Positions 18,549 to 27,962 of a stretch of 32,774 nt of DNA are shown here, piece after piece. The notes under the pieces are model-generated. The model was given only the letters and a program-made list of their open reading frames with translations. It was not told the origin of the DNA and searched no databases. Every line of letters starts with the position of its first letter. Position 1 is the stretch's first letter. The stretch is from Ignavibacteria bacterium (GTDB lineage Bacteria; Bacteroidota; Ignavibacteria; UBA10030; UBA6906): contig QKGJ01000038.1 of the NCBI GenBank assembly GCA_003251275.1, forward strand, positions 1 to 32,774. Direction: 5' to 3'. Both the position numbers and the translations under genes were made by a program.

Positions 18549-21525
18549 GATGTTGTTTCTCCTTGTCATCCGGGCGATCATGGATCAACGTCATATATCC
18601 GACCGATGGTCGAACGCCGATTTCCTCCAGAACTTTATAGAATCGTGGGTTCTTCATACGCTTCGATACTTTGCTCTCCGGGTCATTCATATCTCCAAAA
18701 ACAATCGCCTGTGCGGGGCACGACTGCGCACACGCAGGCTGGATATCACCATCCTTCAACCGTGTGCCGCTGTTTCTTGCTTCGATTTTTGCCAGCTCGA
18801 TCCGCTGGATGCAGAAGGAACATTTTTCCATAACGCCCCTGTCGCGCACGGTGACGTCTGGATTGAGCACCATCTTTTGCATCTCATCACCGCGCTTATA
18901 CTCGAACCAGTTGAACCGGCGGATCTTGTAGGGACAGTTGTTCGCGCAGTACCGGGTGCCGACGCACCGATTGTAGACCTGCTGATTCAGCCCTTCATCG
19001 TTATGCACCGTTGCGAGCACCGGACATACCGTTTCACAAGGCGCGTTTCCGCAGTGCTGACACATCATTGGCTGGTGGGACACGGAGAAACTGCCGTCGT
19101 TGTTTTCATCATAATACCGGTCAATCCGAATCCATGTCAGGTCGCGGTTCCGGCGCATCTCGTCCTTGCCAACCACGGGAATATTGTTTTCTACCTGACA
19201 GCCTACCACACATGCCGAACATCCGGTGCATGCATTCAAATCGATTGCCATTCCCCACCGATGGCCTGTGTACTTGTGGTCCTCTGGCCACATTGTTTCC
19301 AGGTGAGGCTTGCGAAAACTTCCCGCCGATGGATCAAGAGAGAAGGCTGCGAGCGTTGCTTCCTGCACAATCGGTCGCCGTTCACCGGTCGGTTCTCCAA
19401 GAAGATTTGGATCTCGCAGCGAGTTATACTCCTGCGACGCGACGAGTGAATAGGAACGCCCGGTTCTTGAAATGGTGACACTGTTGGTTATGTACGTCAA
19501 CAATGTATTGGCGTGGCCGACAAACGGTGCCATGTTTTTCCCCACAAGAGCACCCGGGGGAACAGTGGGCCTGGCCTGTATCCAGTCAGGGCCTATGTTC
19601 GTGAACCGATCCGTTCCTTTGCGACCGTAGCCGAGTGCGACCGCGATGACGGCATCATGCTGGCCGGGCTGAATATGAACCGGCAACTCAACGTCACCGC
19701 CATTCTGGACTTCGAGCTTCACAATATCACCCTCCGCCAGTCCATACTTCTCAGCGGTATTCCGGGAAAGGGAAGCGTGATTATCCCAGACAGTTTTGGT
19801 CACGGGGTCCGGAAGTTCTTGCAGCCAGGCGTTGTGAGCGTTCCGACCGTCCATCATTGTAGGCGAAGCATGCAACACCAACATCATTGACCCATCGTCC
19901 TTTGGTACATCCGTTTTGTTTAAGGACGATGTGAACGACGGAAGATCAAATGCAGATTGAGAAAAAGTCGGCGCCGAAACGGTGACGAAACCTTTCAGCA
20001 GGGTGTCGTTCCAGAACTCATCAAAAGTCTTTTTCGATGACTGTCGTTGAAAAACCGTCGAGCGCCATTCTGCGCGGATCAGGTCATACGCAGTTTGAGA
20101 TTCACCCATCCAGGCACTGAGGCTCTCGATAAATGATCGGGTCTTCATCAGTGGCGGGATGGTCGGCTGTGTCAGGGAGACAGCGCCATGCACCGGCTCT
20201 GTGTCATTCCACGTTTCGAGAAAATGCGGAGTCGGACATACCATTGTTGCCGCGGAAGCTGTCTCGTCCATTCGTTCCGCAAAACTTACCACCAGGGGAA
20301 TCTTTCGCATGTTTGCCCCGAGTGTCTCCCCCTCCGGAAGATCATACACGGGATTGCCTCCCGCAATAAACAACGCGCCCACGTCACCAGCCTTGATTTC
20401 GTGCAGGACATCCTGAAGGGCGGCGTCATTCGGGTTAGTCTGGAACGAAGGTGTTTGCACGTCCACAGTGTTTCCATATCCGTCAAGAAGATGGTTGGCG
20501 AAGTTGGCAAGCAACTGGAGTCGGAGATCATTCACCCCACAGACCACAAGAGATCGTCCCCGTGTCTGCCATAATCGGTCGGCAATGCGTTGAACACGTC
20601 GCTCCATCTCAGGGTTGATCTTCGACGTGAGGCCTGTCTGTCGCCCACCTTTTTCCCCGATAAGTATTGCGAGCTGGGAGAGGATCCCTTCATACTCGGC
20701 GGGGGAAACCGCAATTCGTTCATCGGCGTTACTTCCCGTCAACGACAATTGTGACTCGATTTGTGTGTGGTGAGAGAACTTCGGCGGCGTTCCTTCCAGA
20801 GTTCGTCCTGCCCGGAAGCCGGCAGTGTACTCCACCGGAGAAATCCATGTCCCGAGAAAATCCGCATCAACACTGAAGATCGTTTGAGCCCGGTCGAAAT
20901 GGTACCGCGGAAGAATCCGACGGCCATGGGTGATTTCATGTGCGTCGAGAATCGCGGAGCAGGAAATCGCCTCGTACTCGACATGTTTGGCGTTGGGATA
21001 GCGGGAAAAAAACTTTGCGATCACGGCGCGGGTGGTCGGGCTTGTGATCGTTCCCGTGAGCAACCGGATACGTCCACCCGTTTGTCTGATCCGGCTCAAT
21101 ACTGACGTTACCTGCGCATCGATCTCATTCCATGTTGCCTCTTTGCCGGAAAGCAATGGACCCTTGAGCCGATGAGAGTCGTACAGAGAAAGAATGGATG
21201 CCTGACCGACGGCACAGAGTCCCCCTTTGGAAATCGGGTGATCGGGATTGCCCTCCAGTTTGATTGGACGCCCATCCCGGTTCTTTGCCAGAACGCCGCA
21301 CCCGGCAGAACAACCGGTGCAGGTAGTTGAGTACCAATACGCCAATCCCGGCGTCACTTCTTCCGGTTGGATCAGAAACGGAATTGCTTTTTCTATCTTT
21401 CCCTGCTGACACCCGGCGAGAAACGCCCCGGCAAAGGAAAACCCTGCGAGACGAAGAAAATCGCGCCGGCCGACGCCGCTTCCCGTCTGGAGTTCTTCGT
21501 CTTTCGGATGATGTTCGTGACTCAT
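18541..21525 (-). CDS. actB: Alternative complex III subunit ActB (TAT-exported Mo-oxidoreductase-like/iron-sulfur fusion)
   Basis: 994 aa; GRRDFLRLAGFSFAGAFLAGC TAT/lipobox-like N-terminus; Mo-oxidoreductase-like region; C-terminal ferredoxin motifs CTGCSACVVGCQ, CQHCGNAPCETVCP, CVGTRYCANNCPYKIRRFNW. Confidence 0.94.
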   Translation of the reverse strand: MSHEHHPKDEELQTGSGVGRRDFLRLAGFSFAGAFLAGCQQGKIEKAIPFLIQPEEVTPGLAYWYSTTCTGCSAGCGVLAKNRDGRPIKLEGNPDHPISKGGLCAVGQASILSLYDSHRLKGPLLSGKEATWNEIDAQVTSVLSRIRQTGGRIRLLTGTITSPTTRAVIAKFFSRYPNAKHVEYEAISCSAILDAHEITHGRRILPRYHFDRAQTIFSVDADFLGTWISPVEYTAGFRAGRTLEGTPPKFSHHTQIESQLSLTGSNADERIAVSPAEYEGILSQLAILIGEKGGRQTGLTSKINPEMERRVQRIADRLWQTRGRSLVVCGVNDLRLQLLANFANHLLDGYGNTVDVQTPSFQTNPNDAALQDVLHEIKAGDVGALFIAGGNPVYDLPEGETLGANMRKIPLVVSFAERMDETASAATMVCPTPHFLETWNDTEPVHGAVSLTQPTIPPLMKTRSFIESLSAWMGESQTAYDLIRAEWRSTVFQRQSSKKTFDEFWNDTLLKGFVTVSAPTFSQSAFDLPSFTSSLNKTDVPKDDGSMMLVLHASPTMMDGRNAHNAWLQELPDPVTKTVWDNHASLSRNTAEKYGLAEGDIVKLEVQNGGDVELPVHIQPGQHDAVIAVALGYGRKGTDRFTNIGPDWIQARPTVPPGALVGKNMAPFVGHANTLLTYITNSVTISRTGRSYSLVASQEYNSLRDPNLLGEPTGERRPIVQEATLAAFSLDPSAGSFRKPHLETMWPEDHKYTGHRWGMAIDLNACTGCSACVVGCQVENNIPVVGKDEMRRNRDLTWIRIDRYYDENNDGSFSVSHQPMMCQHCGNAPCETVCPVLATVHNDEGLNQQVYNRCVGTRYCANNCPYKIRRFNWFEYKRGDEMQKMVLNPDVTVRDRGVMEKCSFCIQRIELAKIEARNSGTRLKDGDIQPACAQSCPAQAIVFGDMNDPESKVSKRMKNPRFYKVLEEIGVRPSVGYMTLIHDRPDDKEKQHHG

Positions 21526-21564
21526 GTAACCTTCTTCATTTTGCTGGCGATGCGCATTTCCACC

Positions 21565-22230
21565 TTAGTGATGACAGACGATACAATTGGTCGAGGCGTT
21601 CCGCGGTGTGCCGTTGATACCATTCCTGTTTGCATCGCGATGACAATTCACACACCATCCCATCGAGAGGTCCGATACCTGGCGGACTCGTTCCATCGTC
21701 TCGACAGCGCCATGACATGTTTGGCACTGAACCCCGGATCGAACATGAGCGCTGTGATTGAAAGAGACAAAGCCTGGAAGGTTGTGAACCTTCATCCACG
21801 TCAATGGCAGTGGCGTCTTTGTGGAATCGGGGCGGAGGTTATCATCAAGGCCGATGCGGTCATACATTTTCTTCAACTCCGGGGAGATGATCAATCGGGG
21901 CTTCCGCTTTTCCTTTGTGGCAAGATCATCTTCTGCCTTCACATTTACCCATGGCGCAGTGAGACGCGCATGGCAGTTCATGCAGACGTTTGCCGAGGGG
22001 ATGCCCGCGGACTTGCTCCGTTCCGCACCGTGATGACAGTGGAGACAGGCGATCCCCAACTCTCCGGCATGCAGCCGATGTGAGTAGGCGATGGGCTGTA
22101 CAGGCTCGTAGCCCTGATTATTATCCGGGAGTTTGATATTGTTGGTAAAGGAAGTGACGAACACGCTCGCTGCCATGAGAACAGCAACCGTGAGTACCAC
22201 AGTCACCAGACGATTACCGAACCAGTTCAT
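21565..22230 (-). CDS. actA: Alternative complex III subunit ActA (pentaheme cytochrome c)
   Basis: 221 aa; N-terminal TM and five CXXCH motifs (CLHCH, CMNCH, CQTCH, CVNCH, CIVCH). Confidence 0.93.
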   Translation of the reverse strand: MNWFGNRLVTVVLTVAVLMAASVFVTSFTNNIKLPDNNQGYEPVQPIAYSHRLHAGELGIACLHCHHGAERSKSAGIPSANVCMNCHARLTAPWVNVKAEDDLATKEKRKPRLIISPELKKMYDRIGLDDNLRPDSTKTPLPLTWMKVHNLPGFVSFNHSAHVRSGVQCQTCHGAVETMERVRQVSDLSMGWCVNCHRDANRNGINGTPRNASTNCIVCHH

Positions 22231-22283
22231 TGTTGTGACATTGCTCCATCAAACTATAAGGCAGACCATAAGTCGCATGATTA

Positions 22284-23618
22284 TCAGCTTGGTTTCTCAC
22301 ATCCTTTGCGAGTGTAGTACCACCAATTAATGCCGGTGGCAATTACGTAGTACACGCCAATGCCGATAAAAAATATGATTGGCGATCCGTAACTGGTGAT
22401 CACGGTACCGATCAAGGTTGCAAAGATAAAAGGTCCGTATGCCGCGATCGCAGCCGTCCAACCAATCACGCCCGCTCCCTGTCTGGCGGAATGCGAGAAA
22501 ATAATGGGGAACTGTCTGAACGTGGAGGCATTCCCGATACCCGTCAGGAGAAAAATGAACAGCATAACCCCGACAAACAGTGGAAACTGATCCAGCGAAG
22601 TTGGCGCGAGCAAACCCGCGAACGACATGAATGCGACCGAAACAATCAGCCCAAGGCCCACTAAATGTGTGATGATTCCCCCGCCGTACTTGTCGGCGAA
22701 AGGTCCGGCGGCAACCCGTGAAAGCGATCCCACAAGCGGACCAAGGAAGGCGTAGGTTAACGGATCAGGCGCATTGGGAAAACTCCCGTACAGTGTTTTG
22801 ATGAGGAGCGGAAACGCCGCTGCAAATCCTGCAAAGGAACCGAACGTCATCACATACGTTATTGTGCAAAACCACGTATGCTTGTTCTTGAAGATATCCA
22901 GCTGTTCGCGGAATGACGCCCGAACCGGCACACTTCTCAGATACATCCATCCCACTATTCCCATGATCACCAAAACCGGCACATAACAGAACGCCGCGTT
23001 CTGCAGCCAGACGGAGGAGGTGACGCCCCCTTTCACAAGGGTCTGTGAAGCGCCAAATGCACCAATGCCGATTATCCACGGTGTTACGAATTGCGTGAGA
23101 CTCACGCCAAAGTTCCCGATACCAGCCTGTATTCCAAGTGCAGTCCCCTGGAGTCGTTTTGGAAAGAAGATACTCGTACTCGGCATGTACGACGAAAAAT
23201 CTCCACCACCAAATCCGGCCGAGAAGGCAAGGATCATGAAAATCCAGAAGGGAGTCTCCGGGTTCATCACTGCGATGCCAATCCCGATGCACGGAATTAG
23301 TTTCAGGAGGGTGGAGAATGTAATGACAGATCGTGTTCCGAAAATTGGGATAAGGAACGTGTGGAGAATCCTCAGTGTCCCTCCGGCGAGGCCGGGCATT
23401 GCCGCCAGCCAGAACAATTGCATCGTATCGAACTTGAATCCGATCTGTGGCAGGCGGACCACGATCGCACTGATCATGAACCACGTTGCGAACGACAGGA
23501 CCAGAGAGATCGTCGTAATTGTCAACGTCCGCCAGGCGATCTTGCTGCCTGTTTGCTGCCAGAAGGTACTATCTTCCGGAGTCCATGTTTCCAGCCATGT
23601 GCCCGACGGGGTTTTCAT
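22284..23618 (-). CDS. narK: NarK-family MFS nitrate/nitrite transporter
   Basis: 444 aa; AFSAGFGGGDFSSYMPSTSIFFPKRLQGTALGIQAGIGNFGVSLTQFVTPWIIG nitrate-signature region typical of NarK. Confidence 0.9.
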   Translation of the reverse strand: MKTPSGTWLETWTPEDSTFWQQTGSKIAWRTLTITTISLVLSFATWFMISAIVVRLPQIGFKFDTMQLFWLAAMPGLAGGTLRILHTFLIPIFGTRSVITFSTLLKLIPCIGIGIAVMNPETPFWIFMILAFSAGFGGGDFSSYMPSTSIFFPKRLQGTALGIQAGIGNFGVSLTQFVTPWIIGIGAFGASQTLVKGGVTSSVWLQNAAFCYVPVLVIMGIVGWMYLRSVPVRASFREQLDIFKNKHTWFCTITYVMTFGSFAGFAAAFPLLIKTLYGSFPNAPDPLTYAFLGPLVGSLSRVAAGPFADKYGGGIITHLVGLGLIVSVAFMSFAGLLAPTSLDQFPLFVGVMLFIFLLTGIGNASTFRQFPIIFSHSARQGAGVIGWTAAIAAYGPFIFATLIGTVITSYGSPIIFFIGIGVYYVIATGINWWYYTRKGCEKPS

Positions 23619-25178
23619 TTAAGAGCCTTTCTTGATGGTAGGGTGCAGGGCATGCAACGGAACTTCGTCGGCCATTTCTTCGAGCGGCCGTTTGTCCTCG
23701 ATCTGGCGTGAAAGGACGGGAGCTTGCTCTCTCATAATCCTTCGCACCGTCATGTGCAGCCACAAATGACTGGCGAACGTGATAACGAAGAAAAACATCC
23801 ACGCCGTGGTCCAGATACCCGTGGCTTTGAGCAGATAGCCAAAGATGATCGGGCAGACGAATCCGCCGAGGCCTCCGATCACGCCGACAATCCCTCCCAC
23901 CACGCCGACTTCCTTCGGGTAGTATTCAGGAATAAACTTATAGACCCCGGCCTTGCCAATCCCCATCATGATCCCCACCATGAAGACCAGTGCGGTGAAA
24001 ATCCAGACATTGGCTTGGAAATAAATATGCGTCACTCCCCGTGCGAGAAGATGTTTCTTGCCAACCGTTTCGCCGACAGTCACCGCGGGCTCTTGCCAAA
24101 AAGTGAATGTGGGCCACACGAGTGTTCCCTCATCCATCATGCGTGGCCTCATTTCCGGTTTCGTTAACAATTCGTATCTCTGTCCCGAGACGACGACTGC
24201 GTCAGGTGTGACCTCCGTGACTTCACCTCCTTTGTCCGCCATAACACCTTGGCCCGGCGACTCGATATCCATGCGGGGAACGCAAAGGAGTATGAAGCAC
24301 ACCAGGCAGAGCCCGAACACCCAGTACATTACCGCGCGGGCACCATACTTGTCCGAGAGCCACCCACCAAGGGCGCGAATAACACCTGATGGAAAACTGA
24401 AAATACTGGCCATCAATCCCGCAAGGGCGATCGTCATGCCGTACGCGCTGACGTAGTAGGGGATGAGCCATTGGGCAAGTGCGACAAAACCTCCAAACAC
24501 GACGAAGTAATACATTCCGAAGCGCCACACACGCATGTACTTGAGAGGCTCCAGGCGTTGCTTCAGGGTCATCTCTTTTCCGTGTTCGACTTTCTTGGAA
24601 CTTGTGAACATGAAAAAGAAGACTGCCATTACAACAAGAGCTCCTGCATAGATCTGTGGCAGCATGCGCCACCCATCGAGATTCTCGCCGCGGTTGGTGA
24701 GGGAGAGGAGGAGCCAGGGCGCGCCAATACTGGTGATTGCCGACCCTGCGTTGCCGGCCCCGAAAATTCCAAGCGCCGTTCCTTGGCGTTCTTTCTTGAA
24801 CCAGAGGGATGTGAACGCAATCCCAACTGCGAACGACGCTCCCGAAAGCCCGAATCCCAGGCTCCCCCAGAGAAAGTGTTCGTAGGTGTTTGCATAACCC
24901 AGTAGAAATGTTGGAATGGCGGAAAAGAGAAGAAGCAGAGTGAAGACTATTCGCCCCCCATACTTATCTGTGAGGACGCCGAGAGGAAGGCGCATCAGTG
25001 ACCCGGTGAGAACCGGGATTCCGATGAGCCACCCAATTTGCGCTTTGTCCCAGTGGAAGATTCCTCTTTCCACCAGGAAGGTAACGAGCACGCCGTTCAT
25101 CGTCCATACTGCAAAGCAGACCGTGAACGCAAGCGTGTTCATTGTGAGAACGATCGGAGCTCTTTTGTCTTCAGTCAT
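23619..25178 (-). CDS. narK: NarK-family MFS nitrate/nitrite transporter with extra-membrane insertion
   Basis: 519 aa; FGLSGASFAVGIAFTSLWFKKERQGTALGIFGAGNAGSAITSIGAPWLL; ~80 aa hydrophilic insertion before IYFQANVWIFTALVFMVGIMMGIGKAGVYKFIPEYYPKEVG. Confidence 0.88.
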   Translation of the reverse strand: MTEDKRAPIVLTMNTLAFTVCFAVWTMNGVLVTFLVERGIFHWDKAQIGWLIGIPVLTGSLMRLPLGVLTDKYGGRIVFTLLLLFSAIPTFLLGYANTYEHFLWGSLGFGLSGASFAVGIAFTSLWFKKERQGTALGIFGAGNAGSAITSIGAPWLLLSLTNRGENLDGWRMLPQIYAGALVVMAVFFFMFTSSKKVEHGKEMTLKQRLEPLKYMRVWRFGMYYFVVFGGFVALAQWLIPYYVSAYGMTIALAGLMASIFSFPSGVIRALGGWLSDKYGARAVMYWVFGLCLVCFILLCVPRMDIESPGQGVMADKGGEVTEVTPDAVVVSGQRYELLTKPEMRPRMMDEGTLVWPTFTFWQEPAVTVGETVGKKHLLARGVTHIYFQANVWIFTALVFMVGIMMGIGKAGVYKFIPEYYPKEVGVVGGIVGVIGGLGGFVCPIIFGYLLKATGIWTTAWMFFFVITFASHLWLHMTVRRIMREQAPVLSRQIEDKRPLEEMADEVPLHALHPTIKKGS

Positions 25179-25212
25179 TTGTTAGGCCTGGTCAATGTTG
25201 GACATGGATCGA

Positions 25213-25920
25213 TCAAACTTTTCGCAGGGATTTCCATGCAGCATACCAGCGAACCACCTGCGGCTTGCGCCAGAGGTAAGGATTCGGGACAACCAGAATA
25301 TGCACAAGCCGGGTGAATGGCGCGAAGGCGATCATGAGCCAAGCGCTCACGATATGAAGCTTCACCATCCAAGGCATCGCCGTGACAAACTTAATGTCCG
25401 GATTGAGCGTCACCAGAGACCAGAGATAGGGAGTTGCAAGCGAGGCAAACCAGGATGATCCCCAGCTGTGGAACACCGCGACGTACAGTCCACTCAGTAT
25501 CTGGATGACAAAACTGGCAAACACGATCCAGTCAGCCCAGCTTGTTACCTTTTTTACCTTCGGGTCCGTGAGGCGCCGTGTGATAATCGAAACGAGTCCC
25601 ACCATGGTGAGAAGTGCCGCTACAAAAGCGCTCCCCTCAAGGATATAGAGCCGCAACGGATGACTGTTCCATGCCAACACTTCTCGCGGAATAAGAAACG
25701 CAATCAAATGTCCCGCCAGCACGGTAATAATCCCGAAATGAAACGGAACCAATCCCCAGAAATGATGCTGGTTTTCAAGAAACTGTGACGACAGCGATGA
25801 GAAGGTAAACGCCTCGGTACGATAGCGGCGGATCGAGACAAGGAGAAAGATGATAACCGCGACGTAGGGGAACACAATGAAAAAAATCTGATCAAGGAAA
25901 AATGGTCCGGTACTAATCAT
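25213..25920 (-). CDS. narI: Respiratory nitrate reductase gamma subunit (cytochrome b)
   Basis: 235 aa polytopic; HFWGLVPFHFGIITVLAGHLIAFLIP and VKLHIVSAWLMIAFAPFTRLVHILVVPNPYLWRKPQVVRW typical of NarI. Confidence 0.96.
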   Translation of the reverse strand: MISTGPFFLDQIFFIVFPYVAVIIFLLVSIRRYRTEAFTFSSLSSQFLENQHHFWGLVPFHFGIITVLAGHLIAFLIPREVLAWNSHPLRLYILEGSAFVAALLTMVGLVSIITRRLTDPKVKKVTSWADWIVFASFVIQILSGLYVAVFHSWGSSWFASLATPYLWSLVTLNPDIKFVTAMPWMVKLHIVSAWLMIAFAPFTRLVHILVVPNPYLWRKPQVVRWYAAWKSLRKV

Positions 25921-25922
25921 TG

Positions 25923-26462
25923 TTATACTCCTGCATATGATGATGCATAATGAGTCAGTAGTTCCTTGAGAGCGGAGAGAATTTTTTCGTAGGGACTTGA
26001 ATGGTCAGCAAACCCCTCGAGCATCTTGTCGAGAGCTTTCAGGACCTTGTTCGAGATGAAGCTGCTTCCCTCAAGGGGATCCATTCTCGCGAGCGCCTGG
26101 AGGACATGAGAGAGATGGTCAGGTAGTTCAGTCGACTCCTCAATGTGCAAACGGTACAGCAGACTGCGCATGGATACGAGAAATGCTCCGCGTTCATAAG
26201 TCTCGCCATGGAGATGCCATCCGACCTCAAGACTACTAATTGGATTGATGTCAAAAGTCCTGGTATAAAGCTCTTCGAGTTCAGCGGTGGTGAGGTCTTG
26301 TGTCGCGTTTGCAAATTCCTGAATCTTCTTCCCGATCTCCGACGGAACGTCCTTGAGTGCAGCGACAGCCTTGCTGCATTGATCCAACTGTTGATGATAA
26401 TTCCCGGAAGGGTATACCAGCAGCCTTGACAATGCATCAAAAGCCTCAGCATACTCCTTCAT
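25923..26462 (-). CDS. narJ: Nitrate reductase molybdenum cofactor assembly chaperone
   Basis: 179 aa; LYTRTFDINPISSLEVGWHLHGETYERGAFLVSMR, LPDHLSHVLQ; located between narH and narI. Confidence 0.93.
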   Translation of the reverse strand: MKEYAEAFDALSRLLVYPSGNYHQQLDQCSKAVAALKDVPSEIGKKIQEFANATQDLTTAELEELYTRTFDINPISSLEVGWHLHGETYERGAFLVSMRSLLYRLHIEESTELPDHLSHVLQALARMDPLEGSSFISNKVLKALDKMLEGFADHSSPYEKILSALKELLTHYASSYAGV

Positions 26463-27952
26463 TAGAGTCCTCGCTCCGGTGATTCCGTAAAGCCGAATCC
26501 AACCGACGATTTATGCTCCGCCGGGTCGCGCATCATTTCGATGGCTTCCTCCCGATGCATCGGGGGAATGACGAACCGATCTTCAAACGTACAGAGCGAG
26601 GTGAGCTGATATATTACTTCGGCCTGTTCGACCGTGCAGTCCGCTTCGCGCAGCATTCGTTCGGCGACATCCATCGTGATATCGCCGACGGTCACTGCAC
26701 GGCGATACGTGCGTACCGCTTTTTGTTTTTTCAACGCGTATATCACCTTTCCCTGGTGGCCCGCGCCGAAGAGGTTGGCGAGGAATTGCATTGGCACCCT
26801 CGCCTGCTCGATATCATGGAAGAACTCATCCGACACGCTGCTGACCGTATCGTCATTGCGGTTTGACATAACCGGAGACATCGGCGGCACGTAGTACAGC
26901 ATGGGCATCGTTCGGAATTCAATATGTGGAGGAAGAGCGATCTTCCAATCCTTTACAAATTTGTACACTGGAGATGCTTGTGCCGACTCGATGACCGAAT
27001 CATGAATTCCGTTTTGCCGTGCCGCAGCAATTACGTTCGGATCATGGGGATTGAGAACGATCGAGCGGTGACCATCGATAAGCTGATCATCAGGCAGCTT
27101 TGCTACCTCCTCAATGCGGTCAGCGTCGTAGAGAAGAACGCCGAGATAGCGGATCCGGCCAACGCAAGAATGAAAACACGCAGGCGCTTGTCCGGTTTCC
27201 AGCCTGGGGTAACAAAGGATGCATTTCTCCGATTTCCCGGTCGACCAATTGTAAAAGGTTTTCTTGTACGGGCACGCCGCAACGCAAGCTCTCCAGCCGC
27301 GACATCGCTTCTGATCGATCAAGACAATTCCATCCTCACCGCGTTTATAGAGCGCTCCTGATGGACATGCAGCAACGCAACTGGGGTTCAGGCAATGATT
27401 GCAGATGCGTGGGAAATAGAAGAACACGAGACGCTCAATAGCCGAAAGCTGCATCCGCTGTTCTTCGGTAAGTCCCTGCAGGTTTGGGTCGTTTTCCGCG
27501 TACACGGGGGAACCACCCAAATCATCGTCCCAGTTCGGGCCCGCTTCGACATTGATGTATTCGCCGGTAACCATGGAGATCGGGCGAGCCGTCGGTTGGT
27601 CAGAGCCCTCGGGTGCATTGAGTAACTCATCGTACTTGTATGTCCACGGCTCGTAATAATCATCCATGCTCGGCATGGATGGATTGTGGAAGATGTTGGT
27701 GATGGTCTTTGCCTTGCTCGTTGATTTCAGCTGCACCTTTCCATCTTTGAGTTCCCAGCCACCCCGATATTTTCCCTGATCCTCCCATTTGGTCGGAAAG
27801 CCGGTGCCCGGCTTTGTCTCCACGTTGTTCCACCACATGTACTCTGTTCCCTTTCGGTCCGTCCAGATGTTCTTGCACGCGATGCTGCATGTGTGGCAAC
27901 CGATGCATTTATCCAGGTGGAAGACCATCGATATTTGGGATCGTACGTTCAT
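26462..27952 (-). CDS. narH: Respiratory nitrate reductase beta subunit (Fe-S)
   Basis: 496 aa; CIGCHTCSIACKNIWTDRKGTEYMWWNNVETKPGTGFP, CNHCLNPSCVAACPSGALYKR, CRGWRACVAACPYKK, CILCYPRLETGQAPACFHSCVGRIRYLGVLLYDADRI. Confidence 0.97.
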   Translation of the reverse strand: MNVRSQISMVFHLDKCIGCHTCSIACKNIWTDRKGTEYMWWNNVETKPGTGFPTKWEDQGKYRGGWELKDGKVQLKSTSKAKTITNIFHNPSMPSMDDYYEPWTYKYDELLNAPEGSDQPTARPISMVTGEYINVEAGPNWDDDLGGSPVYAENDPNLQGLTEEQRMQLSAIERLVFFYFPRICNHCLNPSCVAACPSGALYKRGEDGIVLIDQKRCRGWRACVAACPYKKTFYNWSTGKSEKCILCYPRLETGQAPACFHSCVGRIRYLGVLLYDADRIEEVAKLPDDQLIDGHRSIVLNPHDPNVIAAARQNGIHDSVIESAQASPVYKFVKDWKIALPPHIEFRTMPMLYYVPPMSPVMSNRNDDTVSSVSDEFFHDIEQARVPMQFLANLFGAGHQGKVIYALKKQKAVRTYRRAVTVGDITMDVAERMLREADCTVEQAEVIYQLTSLCTFEDRFVIPPMHREEAIEMMRDPAEHKSSVGFGFTESPERGL

Positions 27953-27962
27953 TTGTGTCCTC

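Noticed and set aside
18382-19449. 355-aa plus-strand ORF
   Set aside because: Antisense to the confidently assigned actC/actB; composition shows no recognisable domain; shadow ORF.
21367-22083. 238-aa plus-strand ORF
   Set aside because: Antisense to actA/actB; no coherent domain.
22765-23484. 239-aa minus-strand ORF
   Set aside because: Alternate frame of the 444-aa NarK on the same strand; NarK frame has clear family motifs.
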